Shown here piece after piece: positions 43,098 to 52,790 of a DNA stretch of 64,000 nt. A program made the position numbers and the translations under genes. The DNA comes from Siphonodentalium dalli (Eukaryota; Mollusca; Scaphopoda; Gadilida; Siphonodentaliidae), in contig CP136068.1 of NCBI GenBank assembly GCA_032622095.1, forward strand, positions 148,069,365-148,133,364. Direction: 5' to 3'. The notes below the pieces were generated by a model. The model was not told the DNA's origin. It saw only the letters and a program-made list of their open reading frames with translations, and searched no databases. Each line of letters starts with the position of its first letter. Positions within the stretch are counted from its first letter, which is position 1.

Positions 43098-46000
43098 ATG
43101 AACTTTGCACTGTTTCTGGCGTTTGCCCCACTGGCTATGTGTATGGTGATAGACAGACGGAATATCTTCGATCAAATCAACCATATACTGCACCAACAGT
43201 CACACTGCGATCCGGGTCCATGTGAGCCTGTCATACATATACCTTGTGATCCGGGTCCTTGTGTCGGCCAATTCGATCATCTTCATGATGGTCTCACACT
43301 GACGCAAATAGAAGACGCCATTAAACTTGCGGGAACTGATCTAGTGAATGGAGATATCGACGCAGCCACCTATATAAAACACCACTGTAAGTTAAAGATG
43401 TATAATCCGAATTAAAGCTCCCAAATTACGATTTCTTTGACTTCGGGTGTAAAAAATATTTGCTTCGAGTCGAAGAACCCACTCACCAGAGACCAGAGTG
43501 ATCAGACATCGATTTTTGAATTTTTTTATTTCTCGAAATGTGTACATATTTGTGACCCAGAAAAAAGACGCCAAACACACGGTCTCTGACAATTTTGCGG
43601 ATGAAGATAACTCTAAAATCAAGTGGTAATACGGCAAAATTTCGTCATTCTCATGCCATATTTCGTTGAACAACGTGTGAAATTTTATACCATAGTTAAC
43701 AGCGGTTAGCATTATTTTGTTATAACTAATCGATACTGTTAACTAACGCGTATTTTGAAGAAATGTTGTTGTTGTAACTTGATAATATGGGGACCGACTG
43801 ATCGGATTGAGTACCTTTAATCTGCTTGATTTTACCTATACATGTAACAAGGGGTATGCGCGGCCGTTAAAGGGGGATGTACACTAAATTCGGCCATTTA
43901 TGGGACCATCTCCTATTATATTCAAAAGATTACATGCGTATATGCAACACATGAAAGAATTTGAGCCATGGATGAGTGCGAAATACACTCATTTACTTTA
44001 TGAACGATGTAAAACAACATTGTTATTAAATGAAAATGAATTTATGGCTCGAGTCAGTAAAGGTACTCAATCCGATCAGACGCTCCTAAATTACCATTTC
44101 TTTGGCTTCGGGGGTAAACAATATTTGATTCGAGTTGTAAGATGGATAACTCGAAAATCAAGTGGTTACCATTAACAATAATAACCACTTAATTTTAGAG
44201 TTATCCATCTTACAACCGCAATTTGTCTGTTTGAGCACGTGGTTCTTGACAAGTTTTGGTCCACAAAAAATAGAAACAGCAAACTTCAAACGCTGAGCTT
44301 TGATTGGTGGGTTCCTCAACTCGAATCAAATATTGTTTACCCCCGAAGCAAAAGAAATAGTAATTTAGGAGCGTCTGATCGGATTGAGTACCTTTAGTTC
44401 ATTTGTATTATAACTACCATGTTGTTTGCATCGTTCATACAGCACACGAGTGTATTTTGCACTCATAAGTCTAAACAAATCAATATATGCCAAACATAAA
44501 GTCAATAGCCATTGTTTCAAAAGCAACGATTGTGTTTTCAAATTTAATAACATATATTTAAATTTCTATCTACGAAACCCAAATTAATTGTCACGGGAAC
44601 TTCAATAATCAATGGTTGGCCCAAAAATTTATTGATAATCAAATTATTATGCAATGTATCGTTTGTGTTCAAAATATCAATCAATTCCAAACCGGTATTA
44701 AAATGAAATATTAAATCTGGTTTCGGATTATTATATTTGTCCATTTTGTAAAATCTTCAACAATAAAACAATAAATCATTCTGAGTGACCTATATCTTCA
44801 TATCGGACATTTTCGTATTCAATATTTTATGCGCTTTCTAAGGGTATACATCCATACACTGACAAGTTTGCACGGCATGGTTTGCGGGCATTTCGTCGTA
44901 GAAAACGATATGGTGCTAGAATATGAACGAAAACAAGCACATAAAATATATCCATACCACAGGTAACTACGCGAGAAGTAAAAATGTCTGTAGATCCACA
45001 TGTAGCCTATAGCGATGCTAACGGAATTTGCCTATAATTGGTAGAAAATCAATCACCCAGAAATTGGAACGATAATAATCAGTTGTTATCGAGTAGTCCT
45101 TGTTTCGGTATGATATGATATCGATTCCTACTTTTTGTCACGGCCTGTTAGGTATGTCATGTGATATGTGTGGTTCTTTACATTGGGCCCGTGCATAACA
45201 ATGACATGTTTCACAATTTTGAATTCACGATTTCAGTTCAGAGTTCACCCCGGGCCAACAGTTTCGTGCCCTATACGCAGAGAGTGTAGTCAATTCCGGT
45301 GTGTCCAAGATGAATGTCATTTTTCACTAGTTGTCTCATTGTTTTAGAACAACTACGCGCTCTCCACTAAACCACAACTAATTATGGAAACAATTCTGAC
45401 AGTGATGCAACAAATAATCTTATCTTTAATACTGTCCATCTATACTTCGAACCTACCAAGCGGTTTAATTCAAAATCCTTAATATAATACAATTAAACCT
45501 GATTGAACAAGTACATGTATTGTTGACATCCCTCTACACCACAGCCCTGTGTGTCCCTCAAGTACTTCCTTATAGTATTTAATTGTCTGATCCTCACCAG
45601 AAGCCGCCCTCATTTTCTGCTGAGCAATGAATTATTATATTGTTTTATTTTGTGTTTCCTATTTCACTGTTGCACGTGTATTGGATTTTGACTATTGGTG
45701 TTTGGGTCTGGTCTTATATAGGTGTTCCTGTTGACCGGACCCAGTGCTCTGTTATTGATATGACACTTATGCACAAATAAACCTTATTGATAAAAAAAAA
45801 CCCCACAACTAACGGCAAGTTCATCGCGGAAAGGAAAATAAATAATTCAAAAGTTTTAGCAACACTTTGTGGGTGTTACGAAGGATTGTTTTTAGCACTT
45901 ATGCTTCAGTGGGCGCAACCAACAGAGTCGTGAATCCGTCCACCAGTATGTCGCCTCACTCCGAACGATTTCTCTGAGTGTGTCAAGGAAAAACTCATCA

Positions 46001-46663
46001 TGTACCGAATAACCCTCGGCGTTAGTAATGAAAAAACGCGCGATTTATCAGAATAAGCTCGACTTGCAATGAGATAATTGGTATTTGTAGAGGAATGTAA
46101 GCAGAATGGCAAGATATTAAAGCATGGAATGAGTTCCCAGCTTGCAGTTGAGATTATAGCCGTATCATCACTAAAGTGTCAAGAAATTGGACCTTATTGC
46201 CACTTGATTTTAGAGTGATACACCTTCATCCGAAATTTTGTCCGAGACCCTCCGTTTGACCACGTGTTTCTGGGCCACATATTATTACACATCTCGAGAA
46301 ATTACAAACTACAATAATCTATATCTGATCACTCTGAGCTTTGATGGGTGGGTTCATCGACTCGAATCAAATATGTTTACCCCCCCCCCCGAAACCAAAG
46401 AAATAGTAATTTAGCAGCATCTGATCGGATTGAGTACCCTTTAATTTGGAGGTTCAAACAAGTCATCTCCGTTAAAATGACTAACGAGGTTTCTTTCTCT
46501 CACAGTCACCGATATGATGACGTTAGTGGATAAGCTGAGGGTTAGCTTTCACCATGGTTCCGACGAATCTACTTGTAACGCTGTCTGTCCGCAAATTGCC
46601 AAGTCAATTGCTGCGTTCGCCCAACTCGTCACGCCAGCGTGCAATGTAGCATGCCGACTGTAA
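43098..46663 (+). CDS. Gene C: secreted paralogue with two CDPGPC repeats
   Basis: The coding exons are 43098-43386 (289 nt) and 46506-46663 (158 nt, the same as in A and B); the phase-1 intron runs from GTAAGT to TTTCTCTCACAG. The product is 148 residues if the first stop is used. The signal peptide is MNFALFLAFAPLAMC. DRRNIFDQI aligns with A and B. The middle then differs: SHCDPGPC and PCDPGPC (Cys37, 42, 50, 55) replace the His/Phe-rich helix. LTLTQIEDAIKLAG resumes the family pattern. Exon 2 encodes Cys120, Cys124, Cys142 and Cys146 with the same 3-17-3 spacing, ending CNVACRL. An acceptor (CATTACAG) sits 11 bases before the ATG. The stop overlaps CTGTAAGT; if it is used as a donor, splicing to 47177 would replace the end by a short tail (LAVTSRT). 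Its intron has absorbed three family B MITEs and a family J MITE. Confidence 0.75.
43392..43820. mobile_element. MITE family B, copy 5 (5' end of gene C intron)
   Basis: It begins TTAAAGATGTATAATCCGAA only five bases after the exon 1 junction, so the intron's donor GTAAGT abuts the element. It ends GGATTGAGTACCTTTAA. Confidence 0.8.
43867..44490. mobile_element. MITE family J, copy 2, split by a family B insertion
   Basis: GTACACTAAATTCGGCC and GCACTCATTTACTTTATGAA at the left, and ACTACCATGTTGTTTGCATC at the right, match 17577-17780. The element is interrupted at 44058-44396. The outer right terminus is not clear. Confidence 0.65.
44058..44396. mobile_element. MITE family B, copy 6, near-perfect foldback
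   Basis: TAAAGGTACTCAATCCGATC pairs with GATCGGATTGAGTACCTTTA. The arms continue for about 110 bases, through TTTGGCTTCGGGGGTAAACA and AAGATGGATAACTC.., giving an almost complete palindrome. It is inserted inside the family J element. Confidence 0.85.
44491..46189. other. Gene C intron, mostly unassigned; LINE-like 3' tail near 45800
   Basis: CACTTATGCACAAATAAACC, TTATTGAT and then AAAAAAAAA at about 45767-45803 look like the 3' end of a retroposed element on the plus strand; the preceding 500 bases may be its 3' UTR. No coding remnant was recognised. Confidence 0.45.
46190..46443. mobile_element. MITE family B, copy 7 (truncated)
   Basis: Only the right two-thirds are present, ending TCTGATCGGATTGAGTACCC, with a 10-base C run near 46381. 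It ends 62 bases before the acceptor of gene C exon 2. Confidence 0.75.
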
Positions 46664-47565
46664 GTACAAAACATCTCTGTCACACGAATAAATCGGTTAA
46701 CCGATTTCCACCTTTTACGGGACCGATTGAAACAAAAAGTCTTTTGTCTGGTTGTCTATTACATCCGATTTGACACCCTTTGTTTGACCTAAATCGGTCA
46801 AGGTGCCGATCAATGGCATGGATTCACTATTTGAAATCATCTGCATGGACGTCGGTCATTTTGTATCCGGGTGGGGTGTGTGGGGTGAATATTTAGAGTG
46901 GCTTGGGGGACACCCTACAACACAATTTGTTTGACCTAATTCGAATAAGGAATGAAATTCACTTTCGTGAAATTAGTTGTTTTTAGACAAGAGTTGAATG
47001 TTTGTCTACTTTCTGTTAATTCTGAATAAATCCACATCATCCATCGGTAATCAGTTTACATGAGCACGGGTATAATGTATGCAGCAATAAAATGTCACGT
47101 TACATTCGTACCTGCTATTTTCTGACGTTTAATGTGAACACGCCATAATGTAGTCGTAATTTTATTTATTTTTCAGTGCTGTCACGTCCCGGACATGAAA
47201 TATAGCGCAGTAATGGGCTTTAGAACAGGACGAACAGCTGAACATAAAATAAAAAATACAAAACCATACGAATGTCTTTGTCTTTGACGTAACCATTGAT
47301 TTACTAATTACTCATTCGCGAGTAGTTCCCGACGGATTAGATATCTCATATGGACCGTGAGCCGACCACTGCGCTACAACTATGCTACCCCTATAACCAA
47401 GTGGTCCTGCTAGTCCCTATATGATGTTGGTTGTTCCCGATGAATTGTAGGGCAAACGGATGTCATTACGTAAGTACCGTTGTGTTTTCAAAAGTTGTCA
47501 TTTCCGCGGTGTTTGGCTTATCCGAGCGATTTGAGAAAAAGCCAGTGTCTGTATGAAACATTCAA
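46664..47565 (+). other. Gene C 3' region with a possible extra exon at 47177
   Basis: A strong acceptor (TTTATTTTTCAG) ends at 47176. The following sequence reaches TGA at 47196-47198 in the frame set by a splice from 46659, and AATAAA at 47248-47253. This could be a terminal exon of gene C. A weak tRNA-like A-box (TAGCGCAGTGGTCGG, minus strand near 47375) may be a SINE piece. Nothing else is seen. Confidence 0.4.
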
Positions 47566-47567
47566 GA

Positions 47568-48532
47568 ACATCTATTATATATTTTGGAAGATCTGTTTGT
47601 TTGTTTGTTTGTTTGTGTGTGTGTAATCGATGAACTCGAAAACGGCCGACCCGATTTCGATGAAACTTGGTATGTGGGGGTATTTTCGGGTCAGGAGTAA
47701 CATAGGCCTATTGATTTTCAGATCCGAGGTCAACTTTTCACGTGCCGAGGTCAAATCTGTTTTTACGCTGTGTTACGGGACTTTCATTTGAGTTCGGTGC
47801 TTACAAATCGATTCGAAACAGCGCGAATAATAAAATGCCAGTCATAATAATGACACTGTGAGAATCTTTCGTGTTTCCTCTTTCCAACGATAGATAATGC
47901 GTATGTATCCGTTTTAGTTATCTGCCTCAATTATCAAGAAGAAGTGGTACTATCTTCCATCAGGATAAAAACAATGCGTAACTTCTATGACGTCGTTAGA
48001 GGTCATAACGTTATATCACGTTAACGCTTAACCGGCCGATGCATTTGACTGTTTCAGACGTCTTGGCGATATCTCGGGCACCGATGGTAATTTATCTTTA
48101 CGTTGAAACTTGATAATTAATGAGCGTACGTGTATATGAGGCGCGTTTATATAGTTGAGTGGAAATCAAATCGGGTTGAACTGGCGGATTTTTACGGACG
48201 AAATTTGATGCATAGGGTATCTCGGTATCCGCTGGGCCGATTTCCAGGTATCCGCTGGGCCGATTTCCACCATTTTTGGGGTGTTGGTGTTTGACCCCAC
48301 CTGACCTTGACCTTCAAAATGGTCAATTCAAGGTCAAAGCCCGGACGAAGTCGGGTCACCTTCTACAAGGTCAAATCGGGTAAAACCGGATGGATTTCGA
48401 CGGGTACTTTTGTCGGGTACTTTTGTTCGGGCAGTGTTTTGGACGGGTCAAATTGTGACCCCACTTGACCTTGGCCTTCAAAATAGACAATTCAAGGTCA
48501 AAGCCCGGACGAAGTCGGGTCACCTTCTAGTA
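47568..48532 (+). mobile_element. Helitron-like non-autonomous element, copy 3
   Basis: It begins near TCTATTATATATTTTGGAAG with a (GTTT)n/(GT)n tract. Internally it has GACCTTGACCTTCAAAATGG and CAATTCAAGGTCAAAGCCC in repeated order. It ends with the hairpin CCCGGACGAAGTCGGG, seven bases, and CTAGT. Hairpin plus CTRRT is the Helitron 3' signature. The block ending near 48366 (CGAAGTCGGGTCACCTTCTA) is an internal duplicate of the end. Confidence 0.5.
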
Positions 48533-48597
48533 TATATATATATTTGAAAAATGTAATAATGGTTGCGTTGATGTTTACAGAACGACGTATATACGTT

Positions 48598-50462
48598 AGG
48601 GAGCCCGCATATGTTCTATTTACACTTTTGCGTACAAAAGGTTTGACCCCCTAAAGTTGGTACCAATAATGGAACATTCTGAAAAACCGATTTCTTAAGT
48701 TGCGCATTCCTGGGGTTTAGGGGCCGCTGAACCAAAAAAAGTGCAAAAAATCACTTCTATTTACACTTCCGCGTACATCGATGAATTTTGGTTTGATGAT
48801 ACTCCTAAGTGTACTGATTAAGAAAACACAACTTAAGAAAAGGATTCTCCTGGGGTTTTCAGATAAGAAAGGGGGTCCCATGCTGAACCCCAAAACGTGA
48901 TTTTTCACTTTTTTTTACACTTTCGCGTACATCCATATTTTTTGGTCTCAAAGTACTTTGATAGATACTAATTATAAAAACACAACTTAAGAAGCAACTT
49001 TTCCTGTGGTTTTAAGATAAGAAGGGGGTCATCAGGTCACCCCTCAAAACGTAAAAATCACTTTTATTTCGTACATGATTGCATTCGTCCAACGTGTGTG
49101 TATGTGCGTACACCCCTGGAACGTTGCACTATTACAACCAATACATCCCTAAATTGATACAATCAACTTAAGAAATATATATTCAAGTGGTTTTTCTGAT
49201 AAGAACGAGACTTGTTACCCCCCCCCCCCCCCACCACCACAACCCGATCCATAAGTGAGCCAGTTTTATGAAAATTATAGCTGGAAAATCTAGTAAAAGG
49301 TATACAAATGTATATATTTTCGTGAAGCTAAGACACAATGACCCTTTTTTGGGCCAAACTTGGAACTCACCATCCAAGATGGCCGCCAAAATGGCCGCCG
49401 GAAGTTGAAAATATGACATTTTTTCACAAATATCTTCTAGATCAATTCATGCTGTTTGGAACTGGTTGAGTAATGCAATTTTATTCTGTTTTGTATATTA
49501 ACTGATCATTGGAGCAATTAAATATGCAATTACTGGGGTCCTAACACCTTCCGATCCCTCAAAAATTCGATTGTATAGAATGCAGTATAAAATTTCACAA
49601 AAAATCACAATTGGAATTCTAGTCATATTTCAACAAGAAATGAACATAACTTTGTAATGTAAGTGAGGCATATCATTACCTATAAATATTCCAAATCACT
49701 GGAACCAAAATTCGTACTTTGGCTCAAAATGGCTGCCAATATGGCCGCCAAAATATGGAAAATGGTAAATATTACACCAGCGTGTCCTGCAATCGCCTAC
49801 AAGTTGTGTTGATGTATAAAATTGGATATTCTGCATTCTATTCATTGAATACTAACATGTCTGATGCACCGTTGTTAATTGTTACTATTTTCACCACTGA
49901 CATCGTAAAATATATTGGACTTTTTTCTAAAAAACTTGACATAAATATTGGCAAAAATTCAGTTTTCAGGTTTGGACCATTTTTTTCAGGTAAAATATAA
50001 CTATCTTTGGATTCAAAGGTGTTTATTGTTTTGGTCTATCTTAAATGTGTCACACTACGGTGTTTATAGACCAAATTGCTCAAGATGGCTTCCAAAATGG
50101 CAACCAAATTTGTAAAATGCTAATTTTTTACATATATCTCGAACATTATCTGCATTATCCGAAGAGGTAGCAAATTGTGACTCACTTGGTTAATATACGT
50201 GTTAGTTTATTAACTGACAACTAGATGTTCTATTTTCAGTTGTCCCAGTTCCGTATGTGGCATGACAAATTCATTTTAAAGTATGTAAATTTGCTGAGAA
50301 CCTCTTTTGTGATTTTGGCCATATTTATTGAAAGGAAATGGGCAGAAATTTGAGACAGAACTGAGATGGACCATAATCTTTGGCTATTCTGGTCCATTAT
50401 GATAAAACAAATGTCAACATGATACAGTGTGGATGCCAAGATCGTAGCCAGGGAGTTACTCT
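48598..50462 (+). mobile_element. Giant inverted repeat, left arm (about 1.87 kb)
   Basis: Starts GGGAGCCCGCATATGTTCTA. It is matched along its length by the complement of 52791-54664, with scattered substitutions and small indels. Landmarks are a poly-C run at about 49218-49232, GATGGCCGCCAAAATGGCCG at 49379, and GTAGCCAGGGAGTTACTC near 50450. It also has internal direct repeats of the type CTTAAGAA..CTGGGGTTTT..GATAAGAA. I see no transposase-like ORF. The frame at 49719-50000 is mirrored by 53307-53567 in the other arm simply because the arms are copies. Confidence 0.85.
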
Positions 50463-52098
50463 GTGATCATATGTGAGGTGAATAGGTATACAGGGAGTTA
50501 TTGTATGTCATGACTGATGTGAGTAGGTATACAATGAGTGACTATATGGTTATGAGTGGGTTGTCCATGGTAAGATGCATCTATGTATGCAGGGAGAGGT
50601 CATGGTCAGGTGTGAGGTGAATCGGTATGCATGGAGTGACTGTATGGTGTATGATTATGTATATCCAGTACGGGTGCACCCGGTGTGCCTGTATGGTCAT
50701 TGGTGTGGTGTATAGATATAGCTACATGGTCATCTATGTGTTGATTATGTACATATGGAGTGACTGTAATGTCATGGGTGGGATGTACAGGTGTTGTCTG
50801 TGTGATCATGGGTGGGGTGTGTGAATAAATAGGTAGTGATTTTATGGTTACGGGTAATGTGTATAGGTATACATGGAATGACTGTACGGTCACGATTGAA
50901 TATGAATACCTGGAGTAAGCTGAGTGGACATTATCGAGCGTGTGGGTACATAGGGAGTGTCCTTGTGGTAACGGGTGGATGTATATTTATATATCTCGTG
51001 GATGTATTATCATTGGTGGGTGTATAGGGCTGTAATAGCTGTATTATCATGGATGGTGTGTATGATTATACAGTGAATTGCTGAATTACCATGTGTGAGG
51101 TGTATGTGCAAGTATGGATTGTTTGAGTGGTCGTATGTGCGGGTATTTTGTATATCTGGAAGGGCTGAATAGCCATTAGTGAGGTTTACATGTATACCTG
51201 GAGAGAATATATGGTATATAGTGGGCTGCATGTGTATATCGAGTGGTTATATTACTATGTGTGTCGAAATGTAGTGACTGTATGGTTAATGGTGAGATGA
51301 GTACATGTAGGTATACAAGTAGTGACTGTATGACCATAAATGTAATGAACATCTATACAGGGGGCGTATGGTATACATGTACACGGTGTCCCTGTTTGGT
51401 GACTCGTGTCGGTATCGTCATGTGTAGGTTATACCAGTACACATACGTGTTACTTTATTGTCATGGGCGAGGGATATGTGTATATAGCGAGTGGCTATAT
51501 GGCCATGGATGAGGTGCATATGCATACATGGAGTGACTATACTGACATGGCTGGGGTGTATTAGTATATCTTGAGTGGTTATTCAGCTATGGTGTGACAA
51601 ATATGGATACAGGGATTGACATGGCCAATGTTGAGGTGAATATGTATACAAGGATTGACCATGATCGTGTATGAATGTGGCCGTAGGTCAGGTGAAGGAG
51701 TATACCAGGTAACATGGGTAAGGGTATGTGTATGAAGAGAGTGGCTATACATGGCCATTGGTGATGTGCATCTGTATACCGGAGTGACTTTATTGTCATT
51801 GTTGTGGTTTTGATGTATATATTGATTGTCTATTTGACCATGCGTTTGGAGAATATGTATACAGGGGATGACCTTAGAGCCAATGGTGAGATGAATGGGT
51901 ACACAAGGAGTGACTATATGGTTATGGGTCATGTTTAGGAGTATACCCGGCGTGCCTGCATTGTGACGCGTGGCTGTATTGCCATCCGTGGTCATGGGTC
52001 AGGTGTACATGTGTACTGTGGGTCACTATATTGTTATGTCTGTGGTGTTTATGTATATATGTAAGGACTGTGTGATAATGGGTGGCTATCGCTTTCCA
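50463..52098 (+). repeat. Satellite core of the giant inverted repeat, left half
   Basis: About 1.6 kb of diverged units with GTATACATGGAGTGACTGTA and GGTCATGGGTGAGGTG motifs, in the opposite orientation to the right half and to the array at 6300-7325. Frames on either strand are repeat translations. Confidence 0.8.
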
Positions 52099-52163
52099 CG
52101 ATATGTCATGACCTCTCTGTTGATTAACATATCCTTGAGTTATTGTGGAAAGCGATAGCCACC
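52081..52163. repeat. Central hairpin of the giant inverted repeat
   Basis: GGTGGCTATCGCTTTCC at 52081-52097 and its exact complement at 52147-52163 surround a 49-base unique loop. This is the axis at which the satellite changes orientation. Confidence 0.85.
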
Positions 52164-52790
52164 CAAGGTACACATGTACAACCCACCCATTACCCCAGTC
52201 ACTCCATATGTACATAAACACCACACAACTGACAACATAGTCACCCACTTTATACACGTACATGTACTAGTACACCTGATCATACAGCCATACTTGGTTA
52301 TACCCGTACATACCACAAATGACGATACAGCCACGAGTCACCATGCATGAACACCAGGTATACAACTACACCAGACACATGACCATATGGTCACTATATA
52401 TATACATATTCACTACATTCATGATCATACAGTCACTCATTGTATACATATTCACCCCACCATGGACCATACAGCCACTACATGTATACCTATTCGCCAT
52501 ACCATGACCATAGTGTCAATCCAGGTATACATATGCACATCACCAATGGTGAGCCCTTCCAGATATACCAATATCCGCACATACGACCACTCATAAGTTC
52601 CATACTTGCAACACTCATACACGCCATCCATGATAATAAATCTACTCCCCATACACCACAAATGATAACACATCCACAACATATATAAATATACGTCCCA
52701 CCATTACCAACAGGGCACTCCCTTTATACCCACACATCATTCATGACCATACAATAACTAACTGTATACCTATTATCATCATATATGATC
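52139..52790 (-). repeat. Satellite core of the giant inverted repeat, right half
   Basis: The same satellite units in the CCATACAGTCACTC / TATACATATTCACC orientation, but only about 0.65 kb long. The two halves therefore differ by about 1 kb through gain or loss of units. Confidence 0.8.

Noticed and set aside
50606-52688. Numerous overlapping frames in the foldback core
   Set aside because: Satellite translations (YTYSPH-type or WSDC-type strings) on both strands; no conserved protein.
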